A stretch of 43,787 nucleotides of DNA, taken from an uncultured Bacteroidales bacterium (GTDB taxonomy: Bacteria > Bacteroidota > Bacteroidia > Bacteroidales > UBA4417). Numbering within the stretch: the first letter of the stretch is position 1; each line of letters starts with the position of its first letter. A model generated the notes under the pieces. It was given only the letters and a program-made list of their open reading frames with translations. It did not search any database and had not been told where the DNA came from. The translations under genes were made by a program, and so were the position numbers. Shown one piece after another: positions 18,098 to 26,290 of the stretch. The DNA lies in NCBI GenBank assembly GCA_903913645.1, contig CAIWMA010000476.1, positions 1 through 43,787 on the forward strand. Reading direction: 5' to 3'.

Positions 18098-21000
18098 TTA
18101 CTTTGTCCTGTAGTCAGATGGAGAGCATCCATATGCTTTGTTAAACAATTCATAAAAATGTGTTCTGCTGGCGAAGCCGGTCTGGTCAATAATTTCACTT
18201 ACGGTTAGGGTTGTAGATTTAAGCAGGATGGCAGCTTTGCTTAACCGACGCTGGTTGATCAGGCTGTGCGGAGTAGTGCCAAGCAACGATTTGGTTTTAT
18301 TATACAGCGACGACTTGCTGATAGCAAGCTTATCACAAAGCTTTTCGGATGAAAACGATTCATCATCGATATTTTCATCAATATAAGTAATCATCTTTTG
18401 GAAAAACGGATCAGGGATATCTTTAACCAGGGCGGGGTTATCATCGGGATGACCAAACCGCATTCTCATATTGGTCCTCGACCGAAGTAGTTTTTCGATG
18501 CGCACTTTCAGATGCTCAGGATGAAAAGGTTTCGGTATATATGAATCGGCGCCGGCTCTTAGACCGCTGATCCTGTCTTCAATTTCGGCTTTGGCAGTAA
18601 GCAGAATCATCGGAAGATGGCTGGTATCGAAGTTTTCGCGTAGCTTGTTGCATAGTTCAATACCATCCATTTCGGGCATCATCACATCCGAAACAATCAG
18701 GTCCGGCTTGTCGGACTGCACTTTATCCAATGCTTCAAGACCATTCGATGCAAAAATGATATCATAATCTGCCTGCAGGAAATCACGAAGCAATACCAGT
18801 ATTTCAGGATCATCATCAACCAATAATATCAAGGATTTTCCTGAAGATTGTGTTGGAACCCCTTCGGGCATATCAGGTATTTTTTCATCAATGAAACTGA
18901 TTTCATCGAAATCATCGGCAGGTTCATTGAGCAACTCTACCGGGCTTAACTTATGCACATCCGGGAAAATACAGGTAAACTTTGTTCCTTCGCCGGGAGC
19001 GCTTTCAAAGCTGATGGTTCCTTTCAGAAGTTCAATCAGTCCTTTTGTAACGGCCAGGCCAAGCCCAGTCGAGCGGTAACCAGGGAAACTTCCTTTTTTC
19101 CTTGCCGAGGATATCCCAAACGGCTCAAAAACCTTCTGGAAATACTCCGGCTTAATTCCAACACCATTGTCTTCGACAATAATAATAAGCTTTGAGTCTT
19201 CTGATTTTACAACTGTTTTTACAAAACCCCCGGGCTTATTGTATTTTATTGAATTTGAAACCAGGTTTGTAACTATGCGCTGAAGCTTATCCGAATCCGA
19301 CATAAAACTGATTTCAGCATCGGTTGCGTTGACTTCGCAAATGATATTCCTCTGATGCGCAAGCGGTTCAAGGTCTGAAACAACTTCTCGCACCAGATCC
19401 ACAGGCTTTGTTAATTGAATATTCAGCGGCTCTTTCCCTTTTTCCAGTTTACGGAACTGCATGATTTCGAGAACCAGTTTCTGTAGTTTGATGCTGTTGT
19501 TGAAGACTTTTAAAAGACGGGGATTTTCGACAACATTCCTTGTGTCCTCGAGTAAAGCATGAATATGAGAAGTTATAAGTGTAAGTGGTGTCCGAAACTC
19601 GTGGGCAACATTTGTAAAGAACTCGATTTTATAACTCTGTAATTCAGCTTCTTTTATTTTTTGGAATTCCTGTAGAGCTACTTCTTTTTTTCTTGCTTCA
19701 CGACGGCGATAAGCTGCAAATATAACTCCCTGAATGCCTATGAAAAAAAGGACATACCCTAAAATAGCCCACGATGTCAGCCAGAATGGAGGTGCAATAA
19801 ATATCTCTATTTCCCTTATTAGCTTTGACCAGTTTCCGTTTTCATCGCTCACCCGTATCTGCAGCAGGTATTTTCCCGGCTTAAGGTTGGAAAAATTAAT
19901 AGGTTGATTCTGAAGATTAACAGTCCAGTCGTCCAGAAAATTTTTCAGCCTGTAGGATACCCGGTGTCGTTCCTGCCCCCAGAAAGCCAATGAAGAAACA
20001 AAAAAAGTAAGTGAATTCTGATCGTAATTCAGTTTCAGGCTTTTCTGAAGATTGATGCGGCTTGAAAGAACACTTTCACTGCCAGGTACCATCAGCTGGT
20101 TTCTGATAAACAACTGGTTCAAAGCAAGTGGAGGGAAATAAGACGAAAATTTTATTTCATCGGTTTGAATAATATCTACGCCCATGGTGCCGCCGACATA
20201 AAGTTTGCCGGTATTTATATCAAAGTAAGAAGCCCCGTCGCTGTATTCAAAATTGACCAGCCCATCGTTGGTGTTGAAACTCCTTGCGTTCAGCCGGCTA
20301 TTGTCGATCATCGATAATCCCTGGTTTGTGGTAATCCACAGATTACCCATTTTGTCGAACTGCAACGCATGAACACTTGTATTGGTAATATCAGACTGCA
20401 CATTTAATCCTTCTACTTTAACTGAATCGGCAGAAACCATCTCCAGGTTAAAAATGCCATTGCTCGTGCCGACCCATATTCGCCCAAGATAGTTGGCCGA
20501 CAGGGAAAGGATATCATCATTAGGGATTAATTTTGGATGTGTGCGGGTTGTATATTGCCCTGTCACGCGCTTTGTAATCGTATTATAGCGATAAACACCG
20601 AGGCCCCTGGTTCCAATCCAGATTACGCCGGATTTTTCCTCAGCCAGCGAATACACTATCTGTTTTTGCTGTCCCGGTGTTGAAATGCTTTTATCGAGAA
20701 CTAATTGTTCGCAGCTTAAAGGCAATGACGTCCTGGTTTTATCAAACTCTACCATTATAACCCCATAACCGCTGGTGCCAAGGTAAATTCGCTGATCACT
20801 ATCTTCCAGTATCCGATAAACCGAAGCAAAATTCACCGAACCAGGAATATTGAAATCACGCGGGAAATTGTGGATGGTCTTGTAATCGGGCGAAATAATA
20901 TCAATGCCTTTTCCATCAGTACCTACCCAGATTGATCCGTCATTTTGCTCGTGGAAGGAGAGAACTGAATTGTTACTCAGTCCGTTTTTAACAGAAATTT

Positions 21001-22168
21001 CCCTGATATGGTTTCCGTTGGCGTCAAATATGTCAATTCCGCCGCCCTTGGTTCCGATCAGCACATCTCTTTTACTCGTTACCAGGATACTCCGAACAAT
21101 AGGGTATGCCAATTGATCCGATGAAAGACTTTTATTAGGGAATTCTGTAAGTTTTAGATAATAAACCCCGTTTCCATCTGTCCCTATCCATAAAATATCA
21201 TTTTCTGTTTCATAAATACTTTGTATGCGGGTAGTAATTGGATTGTTCTTAAGCAGGTTTGAAAGCCTGTTCAGCACCTCGAAAGTGCGTGTCTGCAAAT
21301 TGAAACTGTATATTCTCCCTTTTTCGGTGCCAACCCAAAGCTTGTTTTTTACTTTTGAGACTGAAAACGAAGTTATAATATCATCAGGTAGGCGAAGCTG
21401 CTGAACTTCTTTTGTTTCAAGATCCACTAAAAGCGCAGCACCGGCCCGTTGGGTAATCAGCAGATAAGGGCGCATGTTAATAATCACTGAAAACGAGGAT
21501 GACATGGTCCCGCTTAAGGGAAGTTGCAACACATCAAGAAGTCGGCTACCGGATATCATTACCAATCTGCCAGTTGAAGTGATGCAATATGCGCTATTAC
21601 CTGCAATATGAATCCGTTTAATGCTGAGAGATAAGTGCTGCGATGGTTTATCGAAAATAATCCTGCTGAATTTGCTGGTTTTACTGTTGAAAACGAAAAT
21701 TCCTTTGCCGTAAACCGACGCGAGCGTGCCATAACTGTCGGAGTGACAAACAGCAATATCGTTTTCGTAATTTATCTGATCGGATTCTTTTGTAAAATAG
21801 GACGTGAAACGGTCATGGAAATTGTCGTATAATCCAACACCTTTGTTGGTAAGCATCCAAATTGGACCGGCAGCTGATGGATATAGCTCCCTGATTACAT
21901 GGTTTTGAATGGAATTGGAATTACTTCCCGGAAGGTATGTAACTATATTACTGCCATCGTACCTGTTGAGCCCATTCCAGGTTCCAAACCAGATATATCC
22001 TTCCGCATCTTTTACAATAGTATTCACAGCTCCGTTCGATAGACCCTCACGTCGTGAAATGGAATGAACAGTGGTTCTGTATTCAGCATGAAGCGAAACA
22101 CAGAACAACAAAGCTGGAAGCAATACAAGTTTCCTGAACTTGTGTAATATGAAGTCGGGAATAACCAA
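18098..22168 (-). CDS. Hybrid two-component system regulator of the PUL
   Basis: This single 1356-residue protein combines sensor, kinase and DNA-binding regulator. It has a signal/anchor sequence (about 1-28), Reg_prop beta-propeller repeats (about 35-730, e.g. GYIWFGTWNGLNRYDG and DNDGSIWVG-like units), a Y_Y_Y domain (about 735-785), one membrane segment (about 795-815), a HisKA domain with VAHEFRTPL (His 856), an HATPase with DNGVGI and STGLGLAV, a receiver (about 1110-1225, phospho-acceptor Asp 1161 in SDVMMPEMDG, Lys in PKPF) and a C-terminal AraC-type helix-turn-helix. All catalytic residues seen are intact. No ATG is available: an in-frame TAA directly precedes the TTG at 22168, which is the best start. 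It would sense a periplasmic oligosaccharide and activate the PUL. Confidence 0.95.
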   Translation of the reverse strand: MVIPDFILHKFRKLVLLPALLFCVSLHAEYRTTVHSISRREGLSNGAVNTIVKDAEGYIWFGTWNGLNRYDGSNIVTYLPGSNSNSIQNHVIRELYPSAAGPIWMLTNKGVGLYDNFHDRFTSYFTKESDQINYENDIAVCHSDSYGTLASVYGKGIFVFNSKTSKFSRIIFDKPSQHLSLSIKRIHIAGNSAYCITSTGRLVMISGSRLLDVLQLPLSGTMSSSFSVIINMRPYLLITQRAGAALLVDLETKEVQQLRLPDDIITSFSVSKVKNKLWVGTEKGRIYSFNLQTRTFEVLNRLSNLLKNNPITTRIQSIYETENDILWIGTDGNGVYYLKLTEFPNKSLSSDQLAYPIVRSILVTSKRDVLIGTKGGGIDIFDANGNHIREISVKNGLSNNSVLSFHEQNDGSIWVGTDGKGIDIISPDYKTIHNFPRDFNIPGSVNFASVYRILEDSDQRIYLGTSGYGVIMVEFDKTRTSLPLSCEQLVLDKSISTPGQQKQIVYSLAEEKSGVIWIGTRGLGVYRYNTITKRVTGQYTTRTHPKLIPNDDILSLSANYLGRIWVGTSNGIFNLEMVSADSVKVEGLNVQSDITNTSVHALQFDKMGNLWITTNQGLSMIDNSRLNARSFNTNDGLVNFEYSDGASYFDINTGKLYVGGTMGVDIIQTDEIKFSSYFPPLALNQLFIRNQLMVPGSESVLSSRINLQKSLKLNYDQNSLTFFVSSLAFWGQERHRVSYRLKNFLDDWTVNLQNQPINFSNLKPGKYLLQIRVSDENGNWSKLIREIEIFIAPPFWLTSWAILGYVLFFIGIQGVIFAAYRRREARKKEVALQEFQKIKEAELQSYKIEFFTNVAHEFRTPLTLITSHIHALLEDTRNVVENPRLLKVFNNSIKLQKLVLEIMQFRKLEKGKEPLNIQLTKPVDLVREVVSDLEPLAHQRNIICEVNATDAEISFMSDSDKLQRIVTNLVSNSIKYNKPGGFVKTVVKSEDSKLIIIVEDNGVGIKPEYFQKVFEPFGISSARKKGSFPGYRSTGLGLAVTKGLIELLKGTISFESAPGEGTKFTCIFPDVHKLSPVELLNEPADDFDEISFIDEKIPDMPEGVPTQSSGKSLILLVDDDPEILVLLRDFLQADYDIIFASNGLEALDKVQSDKPDLIVSDVMMPEMDGIELCNKLRENFDTSHLPMILLTAKAEIEDRISGLRAGADSYIPKPFHPEHLKVRIEKLLRSRTNMRMRFGHPDDNPALVKDIPDPFFQKMITYIDENIDDESFSSEKLCDKLAISKSSLYNKTKSLLGTTPHSLINQRRLSKAAILLKSTTLTVSEIIDQTGFASRTHFYELFNKAYGCSPSDYRTK

Positions 22169-22301
22169 TTAATAAATAAATTTGTTTGTGATGGCGAATT
22201 GTTAAACGTATAACTTAAACACAACCGGTTTGGTTATGGCCATACAGATGAACAAGAAGAGAATGATTCTGTTACTACTAGCAATTCCTGAATTAACATG
22301 C

Positions 22302-22332
22302 TTTAGAACATTCCAAATATAACGTATATTTG
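22302..22332 (+). promoter_or_regulatory. Candidate promoter of the HMG-CoA-lyase-like gene
   Basis: TATATTTG at 22325-22332 matches the TAnnTTTG -7 consensus, with TTTA at 22302-22305 and a 19-bp spacer as a near-match to the -33 TTTG. The gene's ATG is 22 bp downstream. Confidence 0.5.
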
Positions 22333-22354
22333 GTTTCAAACTACAACATCCCCC

Positions 22355-23365
22355 ATGAACTATCCAAAAAAAGTAACCATAGGCGACATCACTGTTCGCG
22401 ACGGATTTCAGCACGAAGAAAAATTTATTCCAACCGCGGCAAAACTTTGGCTTGCAGAGCAACTTATCCTGGCTGGTTTCAAACATGTTGAAGTTACCAA
22501 CCTTGGCAATCCTGCCGGAATGCCCCAGTTTAAAGATAGCGATGAATTGCTGAAAAGAATCCGCTCCAGCAAGGTTGTCGGGCATTTATTGCCGAATGTG
22601 AGCCTTACTGCTGTTACCATTCGGGAAAGAGCTATCGAGCGCGCTATACAGGCACGAAAGGAAGGCTGGGGCCCTGACCGCATATTACTTATGGTTTCGA
22701 CCAGCGAATCACACCATGTTAAAAATTCAGGGCTTTCACTAGCCGACTACTGGAAAATGGCGGAGGAATGGATACCAAAAGCTAAGGATGCGGGCCTAAA
22801 AGTTAACGGTACGGTAAGTACAATTTGGGGTTGCCCGATCGAAGGACCGACAAAAATGGAGAAAGCAGTTGAATTTGCACAGCGCTGGTTCGACATAGGT
22901 GCAAGCGATGTGGAGCATGCCGATCACGATGGTTCGGCTTCACCCGATCGGGTGTATCGTTATTATTCGATGTTAATGGATAAAATAGGCCGACCTGAAA
23001 AGCAGATCGTTCATTTTCATACCACCCGGGGCTGGGGACTGGCAAATGTACTGGCAGCTTTACAGGCCGGCATGACCAATTATGAATCTACGATGGGTGG
23101 AATAGGGGGCCAGCCAGCCAATTTTGTGGATGGTGTTCCTGTCGCAGGTACGGGAGCGTATTATTATGCCGATCCTTTAATTACCGGGTTAGTACAAACT
23201 GAGGATTTGGTAGTAATGATGGACGAAATGGGGATTGAAACCAACCTTGATGTGGATAAGGTATTGCAAATCGGGGCTATGGTTGAGCGTATTGTAGGCC
23301 GCAGGCTGCGCTCCGAAAGTGTGCATACCGGGCGGATACCTAAGACGCTGACAGGCAGAGGATAA
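22355..23365 (+). CDS. HMG-CoA-lyase-like DRE-TIM metallolyase
   Basis: This is a 336-residue TIM-barrel protein of the HMGL-like superfamily (HMG-CoA lyase, isopropylmalate synthase and relatives). TVRDGFQHEE (residues about 13-22) gives the R-D-x-x-Q start motif with metal-binding Asp 16, and HFHTTRG gives the metal-binding H-x-H at 220 and 222. The layout and HFHTTRGWGLANVLAALQAG block follow HMG-CoA lyase. However, the loop that normally carries the catalytic cysteine (GLGGCPYA in that family) reads GIGGQPANF here, so the true lyase cysteine is missing. It may cleave or condense a related acyl-CoA or 2-oxoacid. It is transcribed away from the PUL regulator and probably stands alone. Confidence 0.8.
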   Translation: MNYPKKVTIGDITVRDGFQHEEKFIPTAAKLWLAEQLILAGFKHVEVTNLGNPAGMPQFKDSDELLKRIRSSKVVGHLLPNVSLTAVTIRERAIERAIQARKEGWGPDRILLMVSTSESHHVKNSGLSLADYWKMAEEWIPKAKDAGLKVNGTVSTIWGCPIEGPTKMEKAVEFAQRWFDIGASDVEHADHDGSASPDRVYRYYSMLMDKIGRPEKQIVHFHTTRGWGLANVLAALQAGMTNYESTMGGIGGQPANFVDGVPVAGTGAYYYADPLITGLVQTEDLVVMMDEMGIETNLDVDKVLQIGAMVERIVGRRLRSESVHTGRIPKTLTGRG

Positions 23366-23511
23366 TACTAGAAAGGGGTTAGCAATTTGGGGTTAGGCTT
23401 TAGGGCTTCAAACTGGGAAATCACAATTCAAAAATTACGTTTCTGAAATCACAGCTCTGTAATTCACATAGTCGTCCTGTCTTTTCGTCTCTCCATCTCC
23501 TTTTTTCTCGT

Positions 23512-23919
23512 CTACTTCCAGGCGCCAAGTATCAAACCCATAAGCGTGAGCCCAACGATATTATACCCGGCGTGAATCAGCATGTACCGTGTGCTGCGGA
23601 ATTCATACTGCCCGGTTACAAAAATAGCCATTGCAATCCATCCGAAACCCGTAAAAAATCCGTACATCGCCCCCTGGCCTGCACCAATTGTCGGGCTATT
23701 CATGAACATTGCCAGGTTAAACGACATCACAAAAGAAAACAACATGGTTAAGCCCATGATCTTTGGCATATTGGCCTTTTTTGCCGTTTCTTTTGTTATA
23801 CCTGTTTCTGTCATCCAGATGGTGCCAAAAACCTTTGGGGAATACCATAATCCACCAAGTCCGAAAAATACTAATGCTGAAACAATAATGGCCAGCCAGT
23901 TGAGGGTTGAAACATCCAT
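23512..23919 (-). CDS. DUF1761-family membrane protein
   Basis: This 135-residue protein has four predicted membrane helices and the DUF1761 hallmarks FFGLGGLWYSPKVFG near the N-terminus and a C-terminal helix with AGYNIVGLTLMGLILGAW. The family's function is unknown. The gene is convergent with the HMG-CoA-lyase-like gene, and the 146-bp gap between them holds low-complexity intergenic sequence. No signal peptide other than the first membrane helix is seen. Confidence 0.82.
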   Translation of the reverse strand: MDVSTLNWLAIIVSALVFFGLGGLWYSPKVFGTIWMTETGITKETAKKANMPKIMGLTMLFSFVMSFNLAMFMNSPTIGAGQGAMYGFFTGFGWIAMAIFVTGQYEFRSTRYMLIHAGYNIVGLTLMGLILGAWK

Positions 23920-24218
23920 ATTTGTTGATTTTAATTTTTGGTTTAATTAACAACCAATCTCAATGTTTTGTTTAATCATGATTTATAATTTAAATCACAA
24001 CCATGGTCAATCTACAGAAATAAATATTCTGTATTCAGCTACTACAAAATGAATAAAATGAAAAACCCGGACGAACCTTTTATATATAAAGGATTCACGA
24101 GTTTATCCATTTCAGGAAGTATGCAGTAGATTGAATCAAATTATGAGCAGATCAGAAATTTCTGCTAAAGATTCGCAAGAAGGTATTATTGGAAGGATTA
24201 TTTTATCAGAAAAGCAGT

Positions 24219-24371
24219 TTAGCTTATAATTACTGTTCCAAGCCAGGCCCAGGCAAGCAGCAGAACTGCAGTACCTATAATATGAAATGGTCTTACAACG
24301 AATTGAGTCGACGATTCTTCGGGCAGAATATCCAGGTATTGATCGGGCAGAATGGCATTCGTATTTTTCAT
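24219..24371 (-). CDS. Possible 50-residue single-pass membrane peptide
   Basis: A minus-strand ATG at 24371 opens 50 codons ending in TAA at 24219. The product starts MKNTNAILPDQYLDILPEES and ends in a hydrophobic helix IIGTAVLLLAWAWLGTVIIS, so it looks like a small membrane-anchored peptide with an acidic, proline-containing outside or cytoplasmic part. The half-repeat ILPDQYLD/ILPEES is notable. No clear ribosome binding site is present, which is normal for this phylum. No homologue is recognised and it stands alone in the 1-kb gap. The overlapping plus-strand frame is less convincing. Confidence 0.4.
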   Translation of the reverse strand: MKNTNAILPDQYLDILPEESSTQFVVRPFHIIGTAVLLLAWAWLGTVIIS

Positions 24372-24882
24372 AGTTCAGTGTTTTTTTCTTAACGCTTTGT
24401 ATTCTTTATAACCAAGTAGTAAAAAAGTAATACAGGTTTTTGAAAAAAAAATTGTGGCAGAAAAAATTAGCTGCAAGTTGGCTCTAAATAAATACAATTT
24501 TTATCTTATAAAACATATAAGCGAGAATATTTATCCACATACTTATTCACACGAAAAGTACCATTTTTCAATTTATTTTATTGCTTAACGAAAAAGATAT
24601 TTGTTATTTCCATTCTCGATTCTTAAGGATAGATTCAAATATTTTTATAAAAACAATTTCTTTCCAATACACAGATATTCAGTGTTATAGATACTAATAA
24701 CTTTGTACGGAATAATATTCGTATTCCAACAATTTCAGACTAGTAATTTTTAATCTGAACTATACCCTGTAAGAAGAAATAAAGTACGAACACTCATTTT
24801 ATATTTTACCTGAATAGGATAAAGCAGGAAGTTAGGCATTTAGCTAAGGGTAATTAAAAAAGTGAGTTTAAAAATATTTCTA

Positions 24883-24890
24883 TACCTTAG
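24883..24890 (+). promoter_or_regulatory. TACCTTAG box upstream of the first tandem membrane-protein gene
   Basis: TATACCTTAGCC here aligns with TATAACTTAGCC upstream of the paralogous gene at 26291. In both cases the box ends 21-22 bp before the ATG. It resembles the -7 element with TTAG in place of TTTG. A second, overlapping candidate TATATTTG lies at 24897-24904 but would leave almost no leader. Confidence 0.45.
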
Positions 24891-24911
24891 CCTCACTATA
24901 TTTGACCTTTT

Positions 24912-26171
24912 ATGTGGAGGATTTTCAGTTTAAATAGATTCAGAACCCCTGACCGCAGGAGGATGCGTGCGGAAAGAAAACACATTCGCGAAAGGAAAAA
25001 AAGCAGGCTGCGAAGGGAACGGTATGAAGCCAGGAGGCTTTTTCGTAAACGTTTCAACGAATTTATGGCTCACCCATTCGCAAAAAGAAAACTAACTGCT
25101 ACCGAGCGGGAAAGGTTACATTTTAAAAAGCATTTAGCACACGAACGAAAGATTGAACGCCTGAAATGGTGGTCGAATTTCAGGAGTAATCCTTGGAAAA
25201 CATTGTTTCCTTCAAGGAAGCACCGCTCTTCCGGTAGTGGATATTATCTTACCTATAGTTTATCAAAGAAAGAGCGTAAAGCAATTGCCCAACAAAAACG
25301 CAAACAATTCCGCGAAAATCTCCGGTTGGTATTTACTTCTCCCGACCTGCGCAGGAAGTTCGGTTTCGCTTATTTACATTCCACTGCCTACTTTATTCTC
25401 GCATTCATTGTAATATATATTATTTATCAGGCAATAACCATTATTATGGCTTCGTCCTACGATATTCCTATAGTTTGGTACTATTACCAGCTAAAATTCC
25501 CGCTCTATACTTATTCGCCTCTTTATACCCGGATTGCGCTGGTAGTGATTTTTGCAGCTGGCCCAATTATGTCGCTTATGACTGCATTTTTCTTCCTGAG
25601 GTCCTATTTCAGCAACCATCATTTTTTCAGGCGGTTTAAACTGTTTTATCTCTGGGGATTCATATGCGGGGCTAATATGTTTTTCGGTGCGTATATTTCA
25701 GGTTTTTTGACCCGCACGGAGTTTATCTACACTTCCGAATGGCTGTTTATGAGCCATGTTTTCGCGGTTGAAGAAATAGCTTTCACTATTATTTCTATTG
25801 CAATGCTTTTAATAATCGGCCGGATTGTTACACCCTTGTTCATGCTGTCGTCGGGTTCGGTTACAATGATAAAACCTGAATTCAGGCTTCATTTTATTTT
25901 GAGTGTGGTTGTCCTTCCATGGTTGACGGGCATGGGAATCTTATTCCTGATCACATTACCTAATTATTACATCCCGCTGATCATCAAAACAATAACGCCG
26001 GGATTGGTTGTAATTTCAGCTTTGTTTCTTTACAACTCACATACTTTTGAAAATATCCACAAATCGGGCGTTATACAACATAGTTACTTCAAGTGGAGCA
26101 TTGTAATTATAGCGGTTGCCATCCTGTTTTTCTACAGGCTGATACTTAGTTACGGTTTCAAGTTCTCGTAG
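24912..26171 (+). CDS. Polytopic membrane protein with highly basic N-terminus, tandem copy 1
   Basis: This 419-residue protein belongs to a family I do not recognise. Residues 1 to about 145 are soluble, extremely Arg/Lys-rich and likely cytoplasmic (e.g. RRRMRAERKHIRERKKSRL), with a second basic block KKERKAIAQQKRKQF. From about residue 150 there are six or seven hydrophobic helices, with conserved blocks YLHSTAYFILAF, IPIVWYYYQLKFPLYT, FYLWGFICGANMFFGAYISG and LPWLTGMGILFLITLPNYY. The next gene is a full-length paralogue of identical length. The function is unknown; the basic domain could bind nucleic acid, ribosomes or anionic lipid. It has its own promoter-like box. Confidence 0.85.
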   Translation: MWRIFSLNRFRTPDRRRMRAERKHIRERKKSRLRRERYEARRLFRKRFNEFMAHPFAKRKLTATERERLHFKKHLAHERKIERLKWWSNFRSNPWKTLFPSRKHRSSGSGYYLTYSLSKKERKAIAQQKRKQFRENLRLVFTSPDLRRKFGFAYLHSTAYFILAFIVIYIIYQAITIIMASSYDIPIVWYYYQLKFPLYTYSPLYTRIALVVIFAAGPIMSLMTAFFFLRSYFSNHHFFRRFKLFYLWGFICGANMFFGAYISGFLTRTEFIYTSEWLFMSHVFAVEEIAFTIISIAMLLIIGRIVTPLFMLSSGSVTMIKPEFRLHFILSVVVLPWLTGMGILFLITLPNYYIPLIIKTITPGLVVISALFLYNSHTFENIHKSGVIQHSYFKWSIVIIAVAILFFYRLILSYGFKFS

Positions 26172-26262
26172 CTTGAACCAGGTATCCGATTGTGAGTTTC
26201 CCTGGTTGTTCCTGTTCATGTCCCGAACCATCATTCTTAGGAGTGGGAAGAAATTAATTTTA

Positions 26263-26270
26263 TAACTTAG
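26263..26270 (+). promoter_or_regulatory. TAACTTAG box upstream of the second tandem membrane-protein gene
   Basis: This is the paralogous counterpart of the box at 24883-24890, ending 20 bp before the ATG. Conservation of this short block in otherwise diverged flanking sequence suggests it is functional, probably as a -7 element. Confidence 0.45.
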
Positions 26271-26290
26271 CCACGTATATCAATCAATAA

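Larger units (their letters stand above)
23920..24911. other. About 1-kb AT-rich intergenic region with one possible small gene
   Basis: The stretch is strongly AT-rich, with no long frame that looks coding on either strand. A near-palindrome CCTTTTATATATAAAGG lies at about 24078-24094 next to a short IR-like context. A 50-codon minus-strand frame at 24219-24371 has protein-like composition and is listed separately. The right end carries promoter-like boxes for the membrane-protein gene at 24912. Confidence 0.6.

Noticed and set aside
22355-23365. Assignment as 2-isopropylmalate or homocitrate synthase
   Set aside because: The length, lack of a C-terminal regulatory domain and the overall HMG-CoA-lyase-like layout fit those synthases less well, and no leucine or lysine pathway genes are nearby.
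24078-24094. TATA-rich near-palindrome CCTTTTATATATAAAGG
   Set aside because: It lies in very AT-rich DNA far from any well-supported gene start and has no U-tract or promoter context; such palindromes are expected by chance there.
24189-24392. 67-codon plus-strand frame in the 1-kb gap
   Set aside because: The product lacks domain-like features, and the overlapping minus-strand 50-codon frame has a more convincing membrane helix.
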